64,000 nt of DNA from Sphingobacterium sp. JB170 (GCF_900163865.1 NZ_FUKU01000057.1:124001-188000), one strand, 5' to 3'. Positions 9,236 to 19,334 are shown, counted from the stretch's first letter. Translations and numbers: made by a program. The notes: generated by a model from the letters alone, not told the origin.

Positions 9236-10543
9236 TTATTTTATTTTCCATGACCTTAGTTTCGATCCCCAAAAAGCATAGTACACGATATACAAAAAGC
9301 AAGGTACCATTATCCAATACGCGGTCTTTTCGTCGGAAACATCAGCAATCCAACCATAAATTAGTGGAATAATTGCATTTCCACAAAGCCCCATTATCAA
9401 CAATGCAGACCCTTGTTTGGAATAATCTCCTAGCCCTGCAAGTGCTAAAGGCCAAATTCCAGCCCAAATTAGCGCATTTGGAAGTCCTATGAAGATTAAA
9501 AACCAAATGGAGATATCCAGATGCCTGCTCATCCAGGTCACCTCTCCGTAAGCTAAACAAACCAGCAACGACAGTATGAGCCCAATCAGCGAACAAATGC
9601 GTAACATGTATGTTTGCTTAAGCACTCTTGGTATCAATATTATCCCTAAAATATAACCGACAATAGTAGCCGTAAGGGTATAGGAGGGTAAATTCTTTGC
9701 TTCAAGAAGTGTAAGCCCCATCGTACCTGCGTAACCGATGACCGTATCAATCGCTACAACCTGCGTTCCTACGTGAAGAAATATCGCTATTGCACCTAAC
9801 ACCAGGTGTGGATAGTGTAACAAACCACCCCGTTTCAATGGCTGCCTACCGGCAGACCGGTGAACGGTAATCTCTACAAGTGGAGAGAACTTAATCGCAA
9901 GACCTATAAAAAAAAGCACTAATCCAAGAACTGCATATGGGTGAACAACACGCAGTATCAATTCATCCAGTATCAACGCACGTTCAATATCCCCAAGGGA
10001 GGGTAACTTCAGAAACAGGTCTTGATCTGTTGGTCGAAGGACTGCCCAGGAGAACGCAATAGGAGCAAGAATTCCAGCCCCCTTATTACAGATCCCCATC
10101 ATACTAATACGTTGTGCCGCCCTCTCCTTATCACCAATCAAAGTAATATATAAATTGGCGACCGTCTGAAGTATTGCCAGGCCGGTACCCAGGGTAAAAA
10201 GACCTATCAGAAATATGCCATACGTTCGCCCATATGCCGCGGGTATGAAAATCAAAGCACCTAATGCCAGAATCCAAAAACCGATAACAATACCGTTTTT
10301 ATACCCGACCTTATTAAGTAAATATGAGGATGGCATAGACATTACCAAATACGAAATATAAAAGGCGAACGCGACTAAATAGGACTGAAAATTAGTTAAT
10401 TCACACGCTATTTTAAAGTAAGGAATCAAAATAGCATTGACCCAAGAGATGAAACCAAAAGTGAAAAACATCAAACCCAATATAATGATCGAGATGATTG
10501 TAGATCTTGATTGCTGTTTAGGCGCGGGTTTGATGTTTTCCAT
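9236..10543 (-). CDS. Sugar MFS permease, FucP/NagP type
   Basis: A 435-aa inner-membrane protein with about 12 predicted helices, of the FucP-like major facilitator group used by Bacteroidota for L-fucose, glucose/galactose or N-acetylglucosamine. The start MENIKPAPKQQSRS leads into the first helix with FGFISWVNAILIPYFK, a characteristic FucP-group motif. It lies 6 nt from nagA and 6 nt from nagB. From this context its cargo is most likely GlcNAc or GalNAc entering unphosphorylated. Such import requires a cytoplasmic kinase, and none is encoded here. Confidence 0.88.
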   Translation of the reverse strand: MENIKPAPKQQSRSTIISIIILGLMFFTFGFISWVNAILIPYFKIACELTNFQSYLVAFAFYISYLVMSMPSSYLLNKVGYKNGIVIGFWILALGALIFIPAAYGRTYGIFLIGLFTLGTGLAILQTVANLYITLIGDKERAAQRISMMGICNKGAGILAPIAFSWAVLRPTDQDLFLKLPSLGDIERALILDELILRVVHPYAVLGLVLFFIGLAIKFSPLVEITVHRSAGRQPLKRGGLLHYPHLVLGAIAIFLHVGTQVVAIDTVIGYAGTMGLTLLEAKNLPSYTLTATIVGYILGIILIPRVLKQTYMLRICSLIGLILSLLVCLAYGEVTWMSRHLDISIWFLIFIGLPNALIWAGIWPLALAGLGDYSKQGSALLIMGLCGNAIIPLIYGWIADVSDEKTAYWIMVPCFLYIVYYAFWGSKLRSWKIK

Positions 10544-10549
10544 ATAACT

Positions 10550-11281
10550 TTACAATAATTGTGCAGATTCGTTATCTAAAAAAAAGTAACAAGCGGCATG
10601 TTCTTGTAAAATACTGGCAGGGTATAAATTCGTTACTTCACCCGTCAAGCAGTCCTTCACGGCTTGTGCCTTTCTACGATCGGGGACCGAACAGATAATT
10701 ACTTTTGATTTCATAATTTGCTTAATAGACATAGATATAGCTTGAGGCGGCACTTCGTCTAGGGTATTAAACCAACCTTCGCCGAGTTGTTGCATCCGAC
10801 ATTGCTTATCCAGATTTACAACGACATAAGGATCTTCATTTTCAAAATCTGCAGGAGGGTCATTGAATGCTAAGTGTCCATTCTCGCCAATTCCAACAAG
10901 AGCCACGTCGATCGGAAACTGCCTGATCTTACGGCCAATACGCTCGCACTCTTCTTCAGGATCGTTCTCGCCATTAATAAGAACGACATCGAGTAAGGGA
11001 TCAATTTTATCTACAAAGCGTTCGTTCAAATATTTACGGAAGCTCGCTTTATGCTTGATGGACAAACCTATATATTCATCAAGATGAAACATGCGCACCT
11101 TAGACCAATCAATTTCTTTATCGGCAATTAACGCGTCAATAGTTTCAAATTGGCTTGACCCGGTTGCTAAAATGATATTAGCTTCACCTTTTTCTGAAAT
11201 TGTATCCTTAATTTGTTGACGCGCTAATTTGGCCGCCGCCTTACCGAGTTCTAATCTTGTTTCGCTTTTTTGAATTTCCAC
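10550..11281 (-). CDS. nagB: Glucosamine-6-phosphate deaminase
   Basis: A 243-aa cytoplasmic isomerase/deaminase converting glucosamine-6-phosphate to fructose-6-phosphate and ammonia. The phosphate-binding loop is ATGSSQFE at 39-46, the active-site HLDEYIG at 66-72 (catalytic base D68), and the ring-opening motif GIGENGHLAFNDP begins at about 130 with H136. The Asn before Gly-His, where E. coli has Asp, is also seen in Gram-positive enzymes and is not a defect. Length is normal for the short NagB class. It is central in the operon and flanked by the GH109 gene (23-nt gap) and the permease. Confidence 0.93.
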   Translation of the reverse strand: MEIQKSETRLELGKAAAKLARQQIKDTISEKGEANIILATGSSQFETIDALIADKEIDWSKVRMFHLDEYIGLSIKHKASFRKYLNERFVDKIDPLLDVVLINGENDPEEECERIGRKIRQFPIDVALVGIGENGHLAFNDPPADFENEDPYVVVNLDKQCRMQQLGEGWFNTLDEVPPQAISMSIKQIMKSKVIICSVPDRRKAQAVKDCLTGEVTNLYPASILQEHAACYFFLDNESAQLL

Positions 11282-11304
11282 AGTTATAATGTTTTTTGTT
11301 TATA

Positions 11305-12738
11305 CTAATTGTTAATTATGTTCGTATTCCCGCCAGTTTGTAGGTTAATATCGTGCACTTTATTTTCTTGCCATCTTCCCATCGTAAAGTCTGGCACCTG
11401 TATTGGTTTGGAACCATTCGCTACGGACCATTCGCTTAAGGGGCCAATTACGCTCCAACTTGCCGCATCGTAAACGTCCATATCCACTGGCAGACCATTG
11501 CGCAAGCAGTCGATCAAACGCCAGTCCATCATCATATCCATGCCACCATGACCTCCGATACGCTTCGCGATTTCTCCTATTTTTTTAACGATTTCAGGCG
11601 TATACTTTTCCTCCAGTTCTTTTAGCTGACTCTCGCTGAGGAAGTCCTCGTGGCCAACAGCAATTCGTCCGGGTAGCGGATATTTTTGTGCAAAAGCTTT
11701 TGTGCCACTGACCAGGTGAATCCTCGAGTACGGGCGCGGCGTACTAACATCATGTTGCAACATGATCGTGCTGCCACTAGCGGTGTAGATGCTTGAGGTA
11801 TTCATATTGCCTCTAAATTTCTTACTGTCATATGTTTTGAATCGGTCATCGGTCTTCGCAAGTTCGTTCGCTTTTGGTCCTAATGAGAAATCTTTCGAAG
11901 CCATCGAGGTAAGATGCTCTAGACGGTTTCCGCGATTGATATTGAGAATCTGACAAATAGGTCCCAAACCATGCGTAGGATATAGATTACCGTTTCGAAC
12001 CGCATTTTCCTTTAAACGCCAGAAATCAAAACGTGCATCTTGTTCAAAAAAACTATCTAAAATATCATGTAAATAAGCCCCCTCGCAGTGTACAATTTCC
12101 CCAAAATAGCCTTGCCTTGCTAGGTTTAAGGTTAATAGTTCAAAAAAATCGTAGCAGCAGTTCTCTAAAATAACACAATGCTTTTTTGTCTTTTCGGAAG
12201 TCATCACTAGTTGCCAACAGTCTTCTACGGTCGTTGCCGCAGGGATCTCAAGAGCCACGTGTTTACCATGTTCCATCGCGTATACAGCAATCTCAGCATG
12301 TAGTGCCCAGTGTGTCGCCACGTATACGAGGTCAATGTCATCTCGTTCGCAAAGTTCTTTCCACGCATCAGGTTCATCGGCATAAATCTTCGCTTGGTGT
12401 CCTTTGGAGACAATTCTCGCTTTTGCTGCATCGGCTTTCTCCCTGCGCACATCACAAACAGCTTGTATTTTCACCCCTTCTATCCTACTCATACGCTCCA
12501 CTGCGGCACTTCCTCGATTTCCTGTTCCCACAAATGCAATTCGAACCTCCGCTAAGGCGGGCGCAGCATACCCTGACATGTTAAAGACCGGTTCATATTT
12601 CGTATTGGCCTGCTCTAAAATCTCACTTAAAGCAGACTCTTCTTCAGGCGCGCTCTGACTTTTGCAGGCAGCCGGCGCTACCATGCCCAGTCCTGCAAGT
12701 GCAGAAAGCTTCAAGAAGGATCTTCTATTTGTATCCAT
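11305..12738 (-). CDS. GH109-type alpha-N-acetylgalactosaminidase (Gfo/Idh/MocA fold)
   Basis: A 477-aa exported NAD-dependent glycosidase of the GH109 type, which hydrolyses terminal alpha-GalNAc (for example on blood-group A or mucin-type glycans) by an oxidation-elimination mechanism. The N-terminus NRRSFLKLSALAG is a Tat signal ending near AAC. The Rossmann dinucleotide motif GTGNRG is at 71-76, the EIPAAT stretch at about 164, and NLYPTHGLGP at 251-260 contains the Tyr/His pair typical of the family. Overall segment order closely follows characterised GH109 enzymes rather than plain dehydrogenases. It sits between the esterase-like gene and nagB, which fits release of amino sugar feeding the Nag pathway. 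A simple oxidoreductase role cannot be excluded without assay. Confidence 0.85.
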   Translation of the reverse strand: MDTNRRSFLKLSALAGLGMVAPAACKSQSAPEEESALSEILEQANTKYEPVFNMSGYAAPALAEVRIAFVGTGNRGSAAVERMSRIEGVKIQAVCDVRREKADAAKARIVSKGHQAKIYADEPDAWKELCERDDIDLVYVATHWALHAEIAVYAMEHGKHVALEIPAATTVEDCWQLVMTSEKTKKHCVILENCCYDFFELLTLNLARQGYFGEIVHCEGAYLHDILDSFFEQDARFDFWRLKENAVRNGNLYPTHGLGPICQILNINRGNRLEHLTSMASKDFSLGPKANELAKTDDRFKTYDSKKFRGNMNTSSIYTASGSTIMLQHDVSTPRPYSRIHLVSGTKAFAQKYPLPGRIAVGHEDFLSESQLKELEEKYTPEIVKKIGEIAKRIGGHGGMDMMMDWRLIDCLRNGLPVDMDVYDAASWSVIGPLSEWSVANGSKPIQVPDFTMGRWQENKVHDINLQTGGNTNIINN

Positions 12739-12764
12739 AAACTATGTTTTAAATTATTAACTAA

Positions 12765-14669
12765 TTACTTGACAATCCTTTTACGCAATACTTGGATTTG
12801 CCGATTAAATGTCTTTATTGCTGTATCATCCATTTTACCCCCTCCTATATCCACGGGGGCGATGTAATCGACGGGAATATCAGCAAGCGCACCGACGAGT
12901 ACTAATGTTCCCCATTCTAAGATCCCTGGGACATGTATAGCCATACTTTGGGACGGTGTACAATCCAAATCCATCGGCAGGTAGTGGCTCAAAACAACTG
13001 CATTTAGCACCAACTGTTGTACATCACTATAGAGTGAGCCGTAAAATAAAGCAACGAGTGCGAGATCGCGATGCCCAATTATTGTGATTTGGCCGGGCTG
13101 GAAATTTTTTCTCACGAAAACAACAACCGCCCGCAGTTCCGACACCCATCGCCCCATTAAACTTTCTCCAAGCCACATAAAGCTTCTTGTCAGTGTATGA
13201 AACTGAGGGAGTCCGATATCTTGCCGGTCAATTGTATCGATGCCTCGCTCACCAACGCCTAATAAGTCGACATATATCGTATCGGTCAGGTGATCGCTCC
13301 GTTCCGCTGCGTCCATGGTTAAGGATATGGTGATTTTTTCTTTCGCACTCGCAGAAAGATTATATCGGAGCGGTATTGTTTGCCCGTCGTTTGTTTTTAA
13401 CCTGCTCGTTTGCCAGCTTGAATCTATGGTTAGCGGATGACTACTTTCTACGCGAATTCCTTCGTTTGTTTTCAACAGGTTTTTAAGCGCCTTTCGACGC
13501 TCCGATTTCGATATTTCGTTTCTTAAATTCAACTTTACTACAGCCTCATTTTCGCGCTGCTTAAACAGGTCTCGCGTTGTCATCAAGCGCGTTGGTCCTT
13601 GATTTGGGCCGCCAACTCTTAACTTGTCCACTTCCAGTGGTGTAAATTCGTGTTCCGTTATTGCTTGCTCTGCGGGAATCGTCTGTTTAAAAAAGCGAAG
13701 CACGGACTGCTGCATTTCTATGGTGAAGTCGTGAGCCGATTCAAAAATCTCAAAGCTAATTTTCTCGGCTACGTCCAAATCGTTAAAATGGGGTACCGCA
13801 TCACGATATGCTTTACGCATGCGATCAACCTTAAACGCAGCAATTTGTTCCTCTGCTGCGGAGATAATTTTAACAGCTCGTGGGGCGATAGCCCCAATCA
13901 CATCGCATGCTTCGATTTGCTGTAGACCTGCAGGTAACAACTCACACATACAGTTGCTCTGCAATAAATATCCCGAAAATGTACCCACGCTTACCACCAA
14001 AGCAGCCGCCCTTATACGTTGGTCAAACGCGCTGATCCACATCGTTTGATTCCCTCCCCCACTAGCTCCCACAGCCCCAATTCTCGCACTATCCACAAAA
14101 TCTAGCGCACACAACAGGTTGATGCTTTGCAAATTATCGAGTAACTGCAAGCCAAGTAAAGTCTCACTCGCCTGCAACAATGCACCTGCTAAGTGACCAC
14201 CGTGATATTCGTGGTTGTTACCGGTTCCCCGCTCTCCGCTACCCCAAGCATCAATACACAAAACGACGTAACCGGCGCTGACCAAAAGGTTCGCCGTCTG
14301 CTGTACTATGGCGCCGCCTTTACCGCCTTCCCAATGGCCATGGCTATTTAAAATAGCAGGGAATGGGCCGATACCTTCGGGGACGTACAAGTTCGCGGAA
14401 ATATCAACACCATGCTGGGACTGAAATAATATTTTATGTAATGTGTATCCTTTAAATTCAAGAATATCGAGGGTACGCATATTTAATTGACCAAGCTTCT
14501 GTGGATCTACGCCTGCCAGTCGTGCGATGACAGCAGACACAGCGACCGAACCCGACGCAGCTTCGCGCACTGACGCTGCTTGTTCCAATTTCGATTTCAT
14601 CCAATTCTGGAGCTCAATCTGGCTTGAAAAATCACCTATCATTTGAGATTCTTGATTGTTAGCATTCAT
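12765..14669 (-). CDS. Two-module alpha/beta hydrolase, acetyl-esterase-like
   Basis: A 634-aa protein with an N-terminal alpha/beta-hydrolase module (about 65-330). It has the elbow GASGGGN (nucleophile S203), an oxyanion-region NSHGHW at about 108 and a triad-type histidine in SAHDFT near 313. The remaining 300 residues repeat the general beta/alpha pattern of such a fold but lack a G-x-S-x-G elbow, so the second module looks catalytically inactive. No signal peptide is present, so either the protein is cytoplasmic or its start is mis-set. The start used gives MNANNQESQ and lies 19 nt after the SusD stop. In this operon it may remove O-acetyl or other ester groups from amino-sugar oligomers. 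The substrate is inferred, not shown. Confidence 0.75.
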   Translation of the reverse strand: MNANNQESQMIGDFSSQIELQNWMKSKLEQAASVREAASGSVAVSAVIARLAGVDPQKLGQLNMRTLDILEFKGYTLHKILFQSQHGVDISANLYVPEGIGPFPAILNSHGHWEGGKGGAIVQQTANLLVSAGYVVLCIDAWGSGERGTGNNHEYHGGHLAGALLQASETLLGLQLLDNLQSINLLCALDFVDSARIGAVGASGGGNQTMWISAFDQRIRAAALVVSVGTFSGYLLQSNCMCELLPAGLQQIEACDVIGAIAPRAVKIISAAEEQIAAFKVDRMRKAYRDAVPHFNDLDVAEKISFEIFESAHDFTIEMQQSVLRFFKQTIPAEQAITEHEFTPLEVDKLRVGGPNQGPTRLMTTRDLFKQRENEAVVKLNLRNEISKSERRKALKNLLKTNEGIRVESSHPLTIDSSWQTSRLKTNDGQTIPLRYNLSASAKEKITISLTMDAAERSDHLTDTIYVDLLGVGERGIDTIDRQDIGLPQFHTLTRSFMWLGESLMGRWVSELRAVVVFVRKNFQPGQITIIGHRDLALVALFYGSLYSDVQQLVLNAVVLSHYLPMDLDCTPSQSMAIHVPGILEWGTLVLVGALADIPVDYIAPVDIGGGKMDDTAIKTFNRQIQVLRKRIVK

Positions 14670-14688
14670 GAATTAACTCAAAATAAGA

Positions 14689-16236
14689 TTAATCAACATC
14701 CCACCATACGCGGGTTGCAGCGTTGTCGGGTCCCCCTAACAATGCACGCCCCTTCTCAAGTTGTTCAAAATTACTGGTCTCCTCGGTCAGTGGATATGGC
14801 ATCCTATTTATGAAAGAACCGCTAGGAAGATCCGGGTTTTCTGAAACGAGCACGTTGTACATGATCGGATATCCCGATCTACGGTACTCCGTCCATGCCT
14901 CCATGCCATCAGGAAAAATCGCCAGCCACTTTTGTACGCCAATCTGCTCACGTTGCATGTTTTCGTTTGGGCCCCAAGCAACCGGTGTAGAGGCCACTGC
15001 CGCCGATTTATGATAATCCTGAGGAGCAGCAGGGGTATTCGTTGCTGCAATATACTGAGCGATCTGTTCCGTATTATCGACACCCCATTGCTCCATGCTT
15101 GTCTGTATCCCTTGGTTATATAATTCCTCCGCAGTTGCCCCCATATTCCATCCGTTCAACGCGCCTTCGGCACGTAAAAAGTAAGATTCTGCCGCCCCCA
15201 TAATATGGGCGCGGTTCGTCAGGTTTCCTTCAATTGTATTCCCGTTATAATTTACCCAATAAGCACCGACGTTCGAGTTTGCTGGTGATTGATTGCGCAC
15301 AACACCCAGATCCGTAGCACTCATACCATTACGCACGCTATTAAATTCACCTGTCGCGATGCTCGGTTGGAAATAAATATTGAGCCGAGGGTCGTCGTAA
15401 CCCTTTAGATAAGACGCTATGGTTGAGCTCATCGCAAACTCATTCCAAACAGCAACCTGAGACAACCCGTTGGTGTCGTTTCCATCCAACGATTTCTCTA
15501 AAGAGGCGTTCTGCGCATTGCTTTCCATTACACCCTCTGCTACGGCAGACTCGCCTTCGGTCTTTGCTTTTGCAGGATCGATATTAGAGATGCGCAGCGC
15601 TAGTCGCAGACGGAGGGAATTGGCAAATGCTATCCAGTTTTGCGTATCACCGTTGTACATTAAGTCATAACCATCATACACCTTGGTTCCCGCAGGCTGT
15701 GCTTTTAGAATCTCAACAGCGCTTTCCAAGCGTATAAAAAAGTCTGCATATATTTCGTCTACTGGATCATACGGAATAACTTCATTCGCTGTTGCTGCTT
15801 CAAAATAAGGTATAGGTCCAAATTGATCCACCAATCGGTGAAATGCGTAAACCCAAAGGATATTAGCTAAAGCAGCCTCAGGGGATGTGTCTTCAACATT
15901 TTCCAAAATACTTTTTAACTGAGGCGCGGTGTCGACATAGATAACGCTCCAAAACCGGCGCTGCCAGTCTGGAGTTAGCATATACCGGTCGGTACGAAAC
16001 GAGGTTGTAGTCAATGCAAAATACTGGGCATAAATATCCGGTCCTAGGTTTTGTACCGTCTGATAGAATGAACGATTCATCGCCGAGGAAGACTGTGCCT
16101 TGGCGAACATAAACGGACGCTCGCGTGCACCGACCTCGGTTAAATTATTTGGGTCTGTGTTATATTCTTCGAAATCCTTTGTACACGAGACGAGGGACAG
16201 GCCCATTATTGCGGTATATAGAAATATCTTTTTCAT
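14689..16236 (-). CDS. SusD-like lipoprotein (SusD-like_2 type)
   Basis: A 515-aa surface glycan-binding lipoprotein. The lipobox LSLVSC places the lipidated cysteine at residue 18, followed by TKDFEEYNTDPNNLTEV. This N-D-P-N-N stretch and the later TPVAWGPNEN and YRRSGYP patterns are typical of the SusD-like_2 subgroup (PF12771) rather than classical RagB. It lies 11 nt after the SusC stop and partners it as the lid of the importer that starts this amino-sugar operon. Confidence 0.92.
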   Translation of the reverse strand: MKKIFLYTAIMGLSLVSCTKDFEEYNTDPNNLTEVGARERPFMFAKAQSSSAMNRSFYQTVQNLGPDIYAQYFALTTTSFRTDRYMLTPDWQRRFWSVIYVDTAPQLKSILENVEDTSPEAALANILWVYAFHRLVDQFGPIPYFEAATANEVIPYDPVDEIYADFFIRLESAVEILKAQPAGTKVYDGYDLMYNGDTQNWIAFANSLRLRLALRISNIDPAKAKTEGESAVAEGVMESNAQNASLEKSLDGNDTNGLSQVAVWNEFAMSSTIASYLKGYDDPRLNIYFQPSIATGEFNSVRNGMSATDLGVVRNQSPANSNVGAYWVNYNGNTIEGNLTNRAHIMGAAESYFLRAEGALNGWNMGATAEELYNQGIQTSMEQWGVDNTEQIAQYIAATNTPAAPQDYHKSAAVASTPVAWGPNENMQREQIGVQKWLAIFPDGMEAWTEYRRSGYPIMYNVLVSENPDLPSGSFINRMPYPLTEETSNFEQLEKGRALLGGPDNAATRVWWDVD

Positions 16237-16247
16237 GGCTTTTTGGT

Positions 16248-19200
16248 TTAAAATGATAGTTTTACGTTCAACCCGTAGGTACGTACCGCTGGAGGAAGAC
16301 CTACCTCCACGCCTTGATAGTTTCCTGCACCTAATGCCCCTTCGGGGTCAATTGGGTTATCAATTTTCCCCAGACCGGGTATATCTAACTTTGATTTTCC
16401 TCGATAAAAGAAAAACAAATTCCGCGCAGTTAAAGAAACCTGAGCACCTTTTATTGCATGCTGCTCGGGAAGATTGAATTTATAACTAAGGGCGAGTTCG
16501 CGCAGGCGAACGTTAGTCATATCGTAAGTAAAAAATTCGCCCCAGGCGTCTCTTCCATTTTGGGAGACTTTAGTCCATAACTGCTGTGCGGTAATTTCTG
16601 TCGTATTACTTTGCCCGTCCGCCGTAACCGCGTCCAAAACAAGTCCTCCCTCACGGTATTGTTCGGTAAAATCTGCTACTCCGAATGCGGCCTGGTATGC
16701 GGCTGTTCCAGATACTATCTCGCCACCAATTCTTGCATCGATCAAAGCGCGAAGACTAAAGTTTTTGTACTCAAACGAGTTACTCCAACCAAGCAGTGCG
16801 TTTGGATTAAAATTACCTAACTTTTTATTCGCCTCCACCACAGGAAGTCCTTCAGCATCGACGATGAATTTTCCCGTTGTCTGATCCTTCATCCATTTGT
16901 GCCCGTACAAATCACCGTACTTTTCACCTTCGTTGACTACTACCGTCGCATACTTAGTATTATCACTGATATTTGCGCGTTTTGTACTCTCGTGCAACTC
17001 AATAATCTTATTGGTATTCGTCGAGAAGTTGACCGCTGTCGACCAATGAAAATTTTCCTTTTGTATTGGACTAGCAGAAAGCTGGATTTCAAAGCCTCTG
17101 TTCTCTACGTTACCCGCGTTGATGTATTCTCTGTTAAAGCCGCTAGCTATAGGCAGGGACAAAAAAAGCAACTGATTAATGGTATTGCTTTTGTAGTAGG
17201 TTGCATCGAACGACAGTCGATCTCCAAAAAATTTCATATCCAGACCTGCTTCAAATGATTTGGTTTTCTCTGGTTTTAAATCTGGAATGGCTTTAGTGGG
17301 GTTTCGAGAAACAAACCCACTACCGGCTCCCAGACCAAACTGATAAAGTTGATTTAATAGATAAGGTTGTGGATCGTTACCAACCTGTGTGTACGACCCT
17401 CTAATCTTCCCAAACTGAATCCAATCGGGCATGTTTAGCCATTCATGAAATACCACGGATAAGCCCGCCGAAGGGTAAAAATAGCTGTGGGGCGCTTCGA
17501 GCGTGGAGGACCAATCATTTCGTGCGGTAAGGTCTAAAAAGATGTTTTCATAAAAACCTAACTGCGCACTAGCGTATACCGAATTTAGTTGTCTGGTATA
17601 ACTATTCACGAGCAAAAACTCGGGCGTTGTCGCCATCATTAATGAAAACTGATTAGGAATTGACAGCCCGTTGGCCATATTCTGAAACGTTTCATAATTG
17701 CGCTTTAGAAAACTTGTACCGACATTATAATTGAGCTGTATGTCATCGCTAAGTTTATTCTCACCGGTGATTAAAAAATCTAAATTATGCTCCCAATAGC
17801 GCGTATGTGTCTGATAATACATCCCTCCCGGCCTCACGCTACCCAGCGATACTGTGCCATCATAAAATGATCCGTCCACCTTGTCCATATACTTGTCAAA
17901 ACTATAACGTCCCATGATACTGAGCCCATCCATCAACTCGTAACTCACGCTACCTAAAGCTGTAATGCGGTCACGAACTTCATTAACTTCAGTACGGTTT
18001 AAACTCCACAATGGATTGTCGTAGATGGAGGATCCTGACCAATATTTCCGTTGCGGCTCCCCATTGGTTGAATTAATCTCTTCAAAATCGTCGAGTTCCG
18101 CCAAACTCAAATCGCGTGGCATTATATAAGCCTCAATTGGAATTCCCATATCACCTAAACGCGGACGATCATTCACTTTCTGGTTCATATAATTGAGTTT
18201 CACGTCGGTTTTCAGTTTCGGAATAATTTCCGTGTTCACGCGCAAGTTCAGGCTATTGCGATCCAACTTATTCCCCGGAAAAATACCGCCTATATTGTTA
18301 TTGGAGTAGGACATATAGCCTTGTACCTTTTCGGTTCCTCCATATGTACTGATACTGTTGTTAACGGTTGCGGCATTTTGAAATACACTTTCAACGTTCC
18401 CCGGTACCGTTTCACCTTTTGCTCCCCAACTTTCGGCGACATTAGCACCGGTTTCACCACCATTTCCTCGTCCATAGCTATTTTGAAACTCTCCTAAGAT
18501 GTTAACTTGATCGAGCGAAACGCCTCCGTTATAATCTATCTGGTATCGACCATCATGACCTTGTTTAGTCGTAATAACAATCGCTCCATTTGCAGCTCTG
18601 CTACCATATAGTGCCGCAGCAGATGGGCCTTTCAAAACATTTATCGATTCGATATCATCTGGGTTTATATTCGCCGCGCCATCACTCGTTCCATAGTTTG
18701 GCGTTGTACCGGATGCCTGCGGACCTGCAGAATTATCATACGGTACGCCATCGACTACAACTAATGCGTTATTATTGCCCGAGATAGATTTGTTCCCACG
18801 AAGTACCACCCGAACTGCCGCTCCAGGGCCTGAAGATGATGTAGTCACAACCGCTCCGGCAACTTTACCAGTCAAACCACTCATGATATTACCACTATTG
18901 TCTCGAACATCATTCACGGCATCTCCAGATAATTGTTGTGTTGCAAAGGTTAAACCTCTTGTTTCACGCTTTATTCCTAGGGCTGTCACCACGACTTCGC
19001 TTATAGCCTCACGTGTAGGATTAAGCTGGACATTAAGTGAAGCGGTTGCCGCTAATACTACTCGCTGATCGAAACCAAGCATCGTAACTTGTAAAGAATC
19101 ACCGTCCGATGCTTCAATTTTCACAACACCATTTGCGGCACTACTCCCGGAAGATTTGGAATTAAGATTGGTGACGGTTGCTCCCGCCAGTGGTGCCTGA

Positions 19201-19334
19201 GTCGACTTGTCGACTACCGTCACTGTTCGGGGTGAGCTTTGGGCTTGGGCGTGTAGATAACCGGAATAAGTTATAAACAGTAGACTCAAAAGCCCAATCA
19301 ATCCGAACTGCTTGTTTAAACATTTTCGTATCAT
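16248..19334 (-). CDS. SusC/RagA-family TonB-linked transporter of the amino-sugar locus
   Basis: A 1028-aa outer-membrane importer. A signal peptide ends near YLHAQAQ, one carboxypeptidase-regulatory-like domain spans about 35-110, and the plug begins near VVTALGIKRETRG with VVLRGNKSI and ALVVVDGVPYDN. The barrel ends in TYGLNVKLSF with a terminal phenylalanine. It heads the seven-gene operon. The gene order SusC, SusD, hydrolase, GH109, nagB, permease, nagA suggests uptake of GalNAc- or GlcNAc-containing oligomers. No sigma/anti-sigma pair is adjacent. Confidence 0.93.
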   Translation of the reverse strand: MIRKCLNKQFGLIGLLSLLFITYSGYLHAQAQSSPRTVTVVDKSTQAPLAGATVTNLNSKSSGSSAANGVVKIEASDGDSLQVTMLGFDQRVVLAATASLNVQLNPTREAISEVVVTALGIKRETRGLTFATQQLSGDAVNDVRDNSGNIMSGLTGKVAGAVVTTSSSGPGAAVRVVLRGNKSISGNNNALVVVDGVPYDNSAGPQASGTTPNYGTSDGAANINPDDIESINVLKGPSAAALYGSRAANGAIVITTKQGHDGRYQIDYNGGVSLDQVNILGEFQNSYGRGNGGETGANVAESWGAKGETVPGNVESVFQNAATVNNSISTYGGTEKVQGYMSYSNNNIGGIFPGNKLDRNSLNLRVNTEIIPKLKTDVKLNYMNQKVNDRPRLGDMGIPIEAYIMPRDLSLAELDDFEEINSTNGEPQRKYWSGSSIYDNPLWSLNRTEVNEVRDRITALGSVSYELMDGLSIMGRYSFDKYMDKVDGSFYDGTVSLGSVRPGGMYYQTHTRYWEHNLDFLITGENKLSDDIQLNYNVGTSFLKRNYETFQNMANGLSIPNQFSLMMATTPEFLLVNSYTRQLNSVYASAQLGFYENIFLDLTARNDWSSTLEAPHSYFYPSAGLSVVFHEWLNMPDWIQFGKIRGSYTQVGNDPQPYLLNQLYQFGLGAGSGFVSRNPTKAIPDLKPEKTKSFEAGLDMKFFGDRLSFDATYYKSNTINQLLFLSLPIASGFNREYINAGNVENRGFEIQLSASPIQKENFHWSTAVNFSTNTNKIIELHESTKRANISDNTKYATVVVNEGEKYGDLYGHKWMKDQTTGKFIVDAEGLPVVEANKKLGNFNPNALLGWSNSFEYKNFSLRALIDARIGGEIVSGTAAYQAAFGVADFTEQYREGGLVLDAVTADGQSNTTEITAQQLWTKVSQNGRDAWGEFFTYDMTNVRLRELALSYKFNLPEQHAIKGAQVSLTARNLFFFYRGKSKLDIPGLGKIDNPIDPEGALGAGNYQGVEVGLPPAVRTYGLNVKLSF

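Noticed and set aside
10970..11000. Asn instead of Asp before Gly-His in the NagB active-site loop, first taken as a defect
   Set aside because: The same Asn occurs in Gram-positive NagB enzymes, so it is a normal variant.
12186..12584. 132-codon plus-strand frame within the GH109 gene
   Set aside because: Antisense shadow of a well-supported enzyme gene, with an implausible composition.
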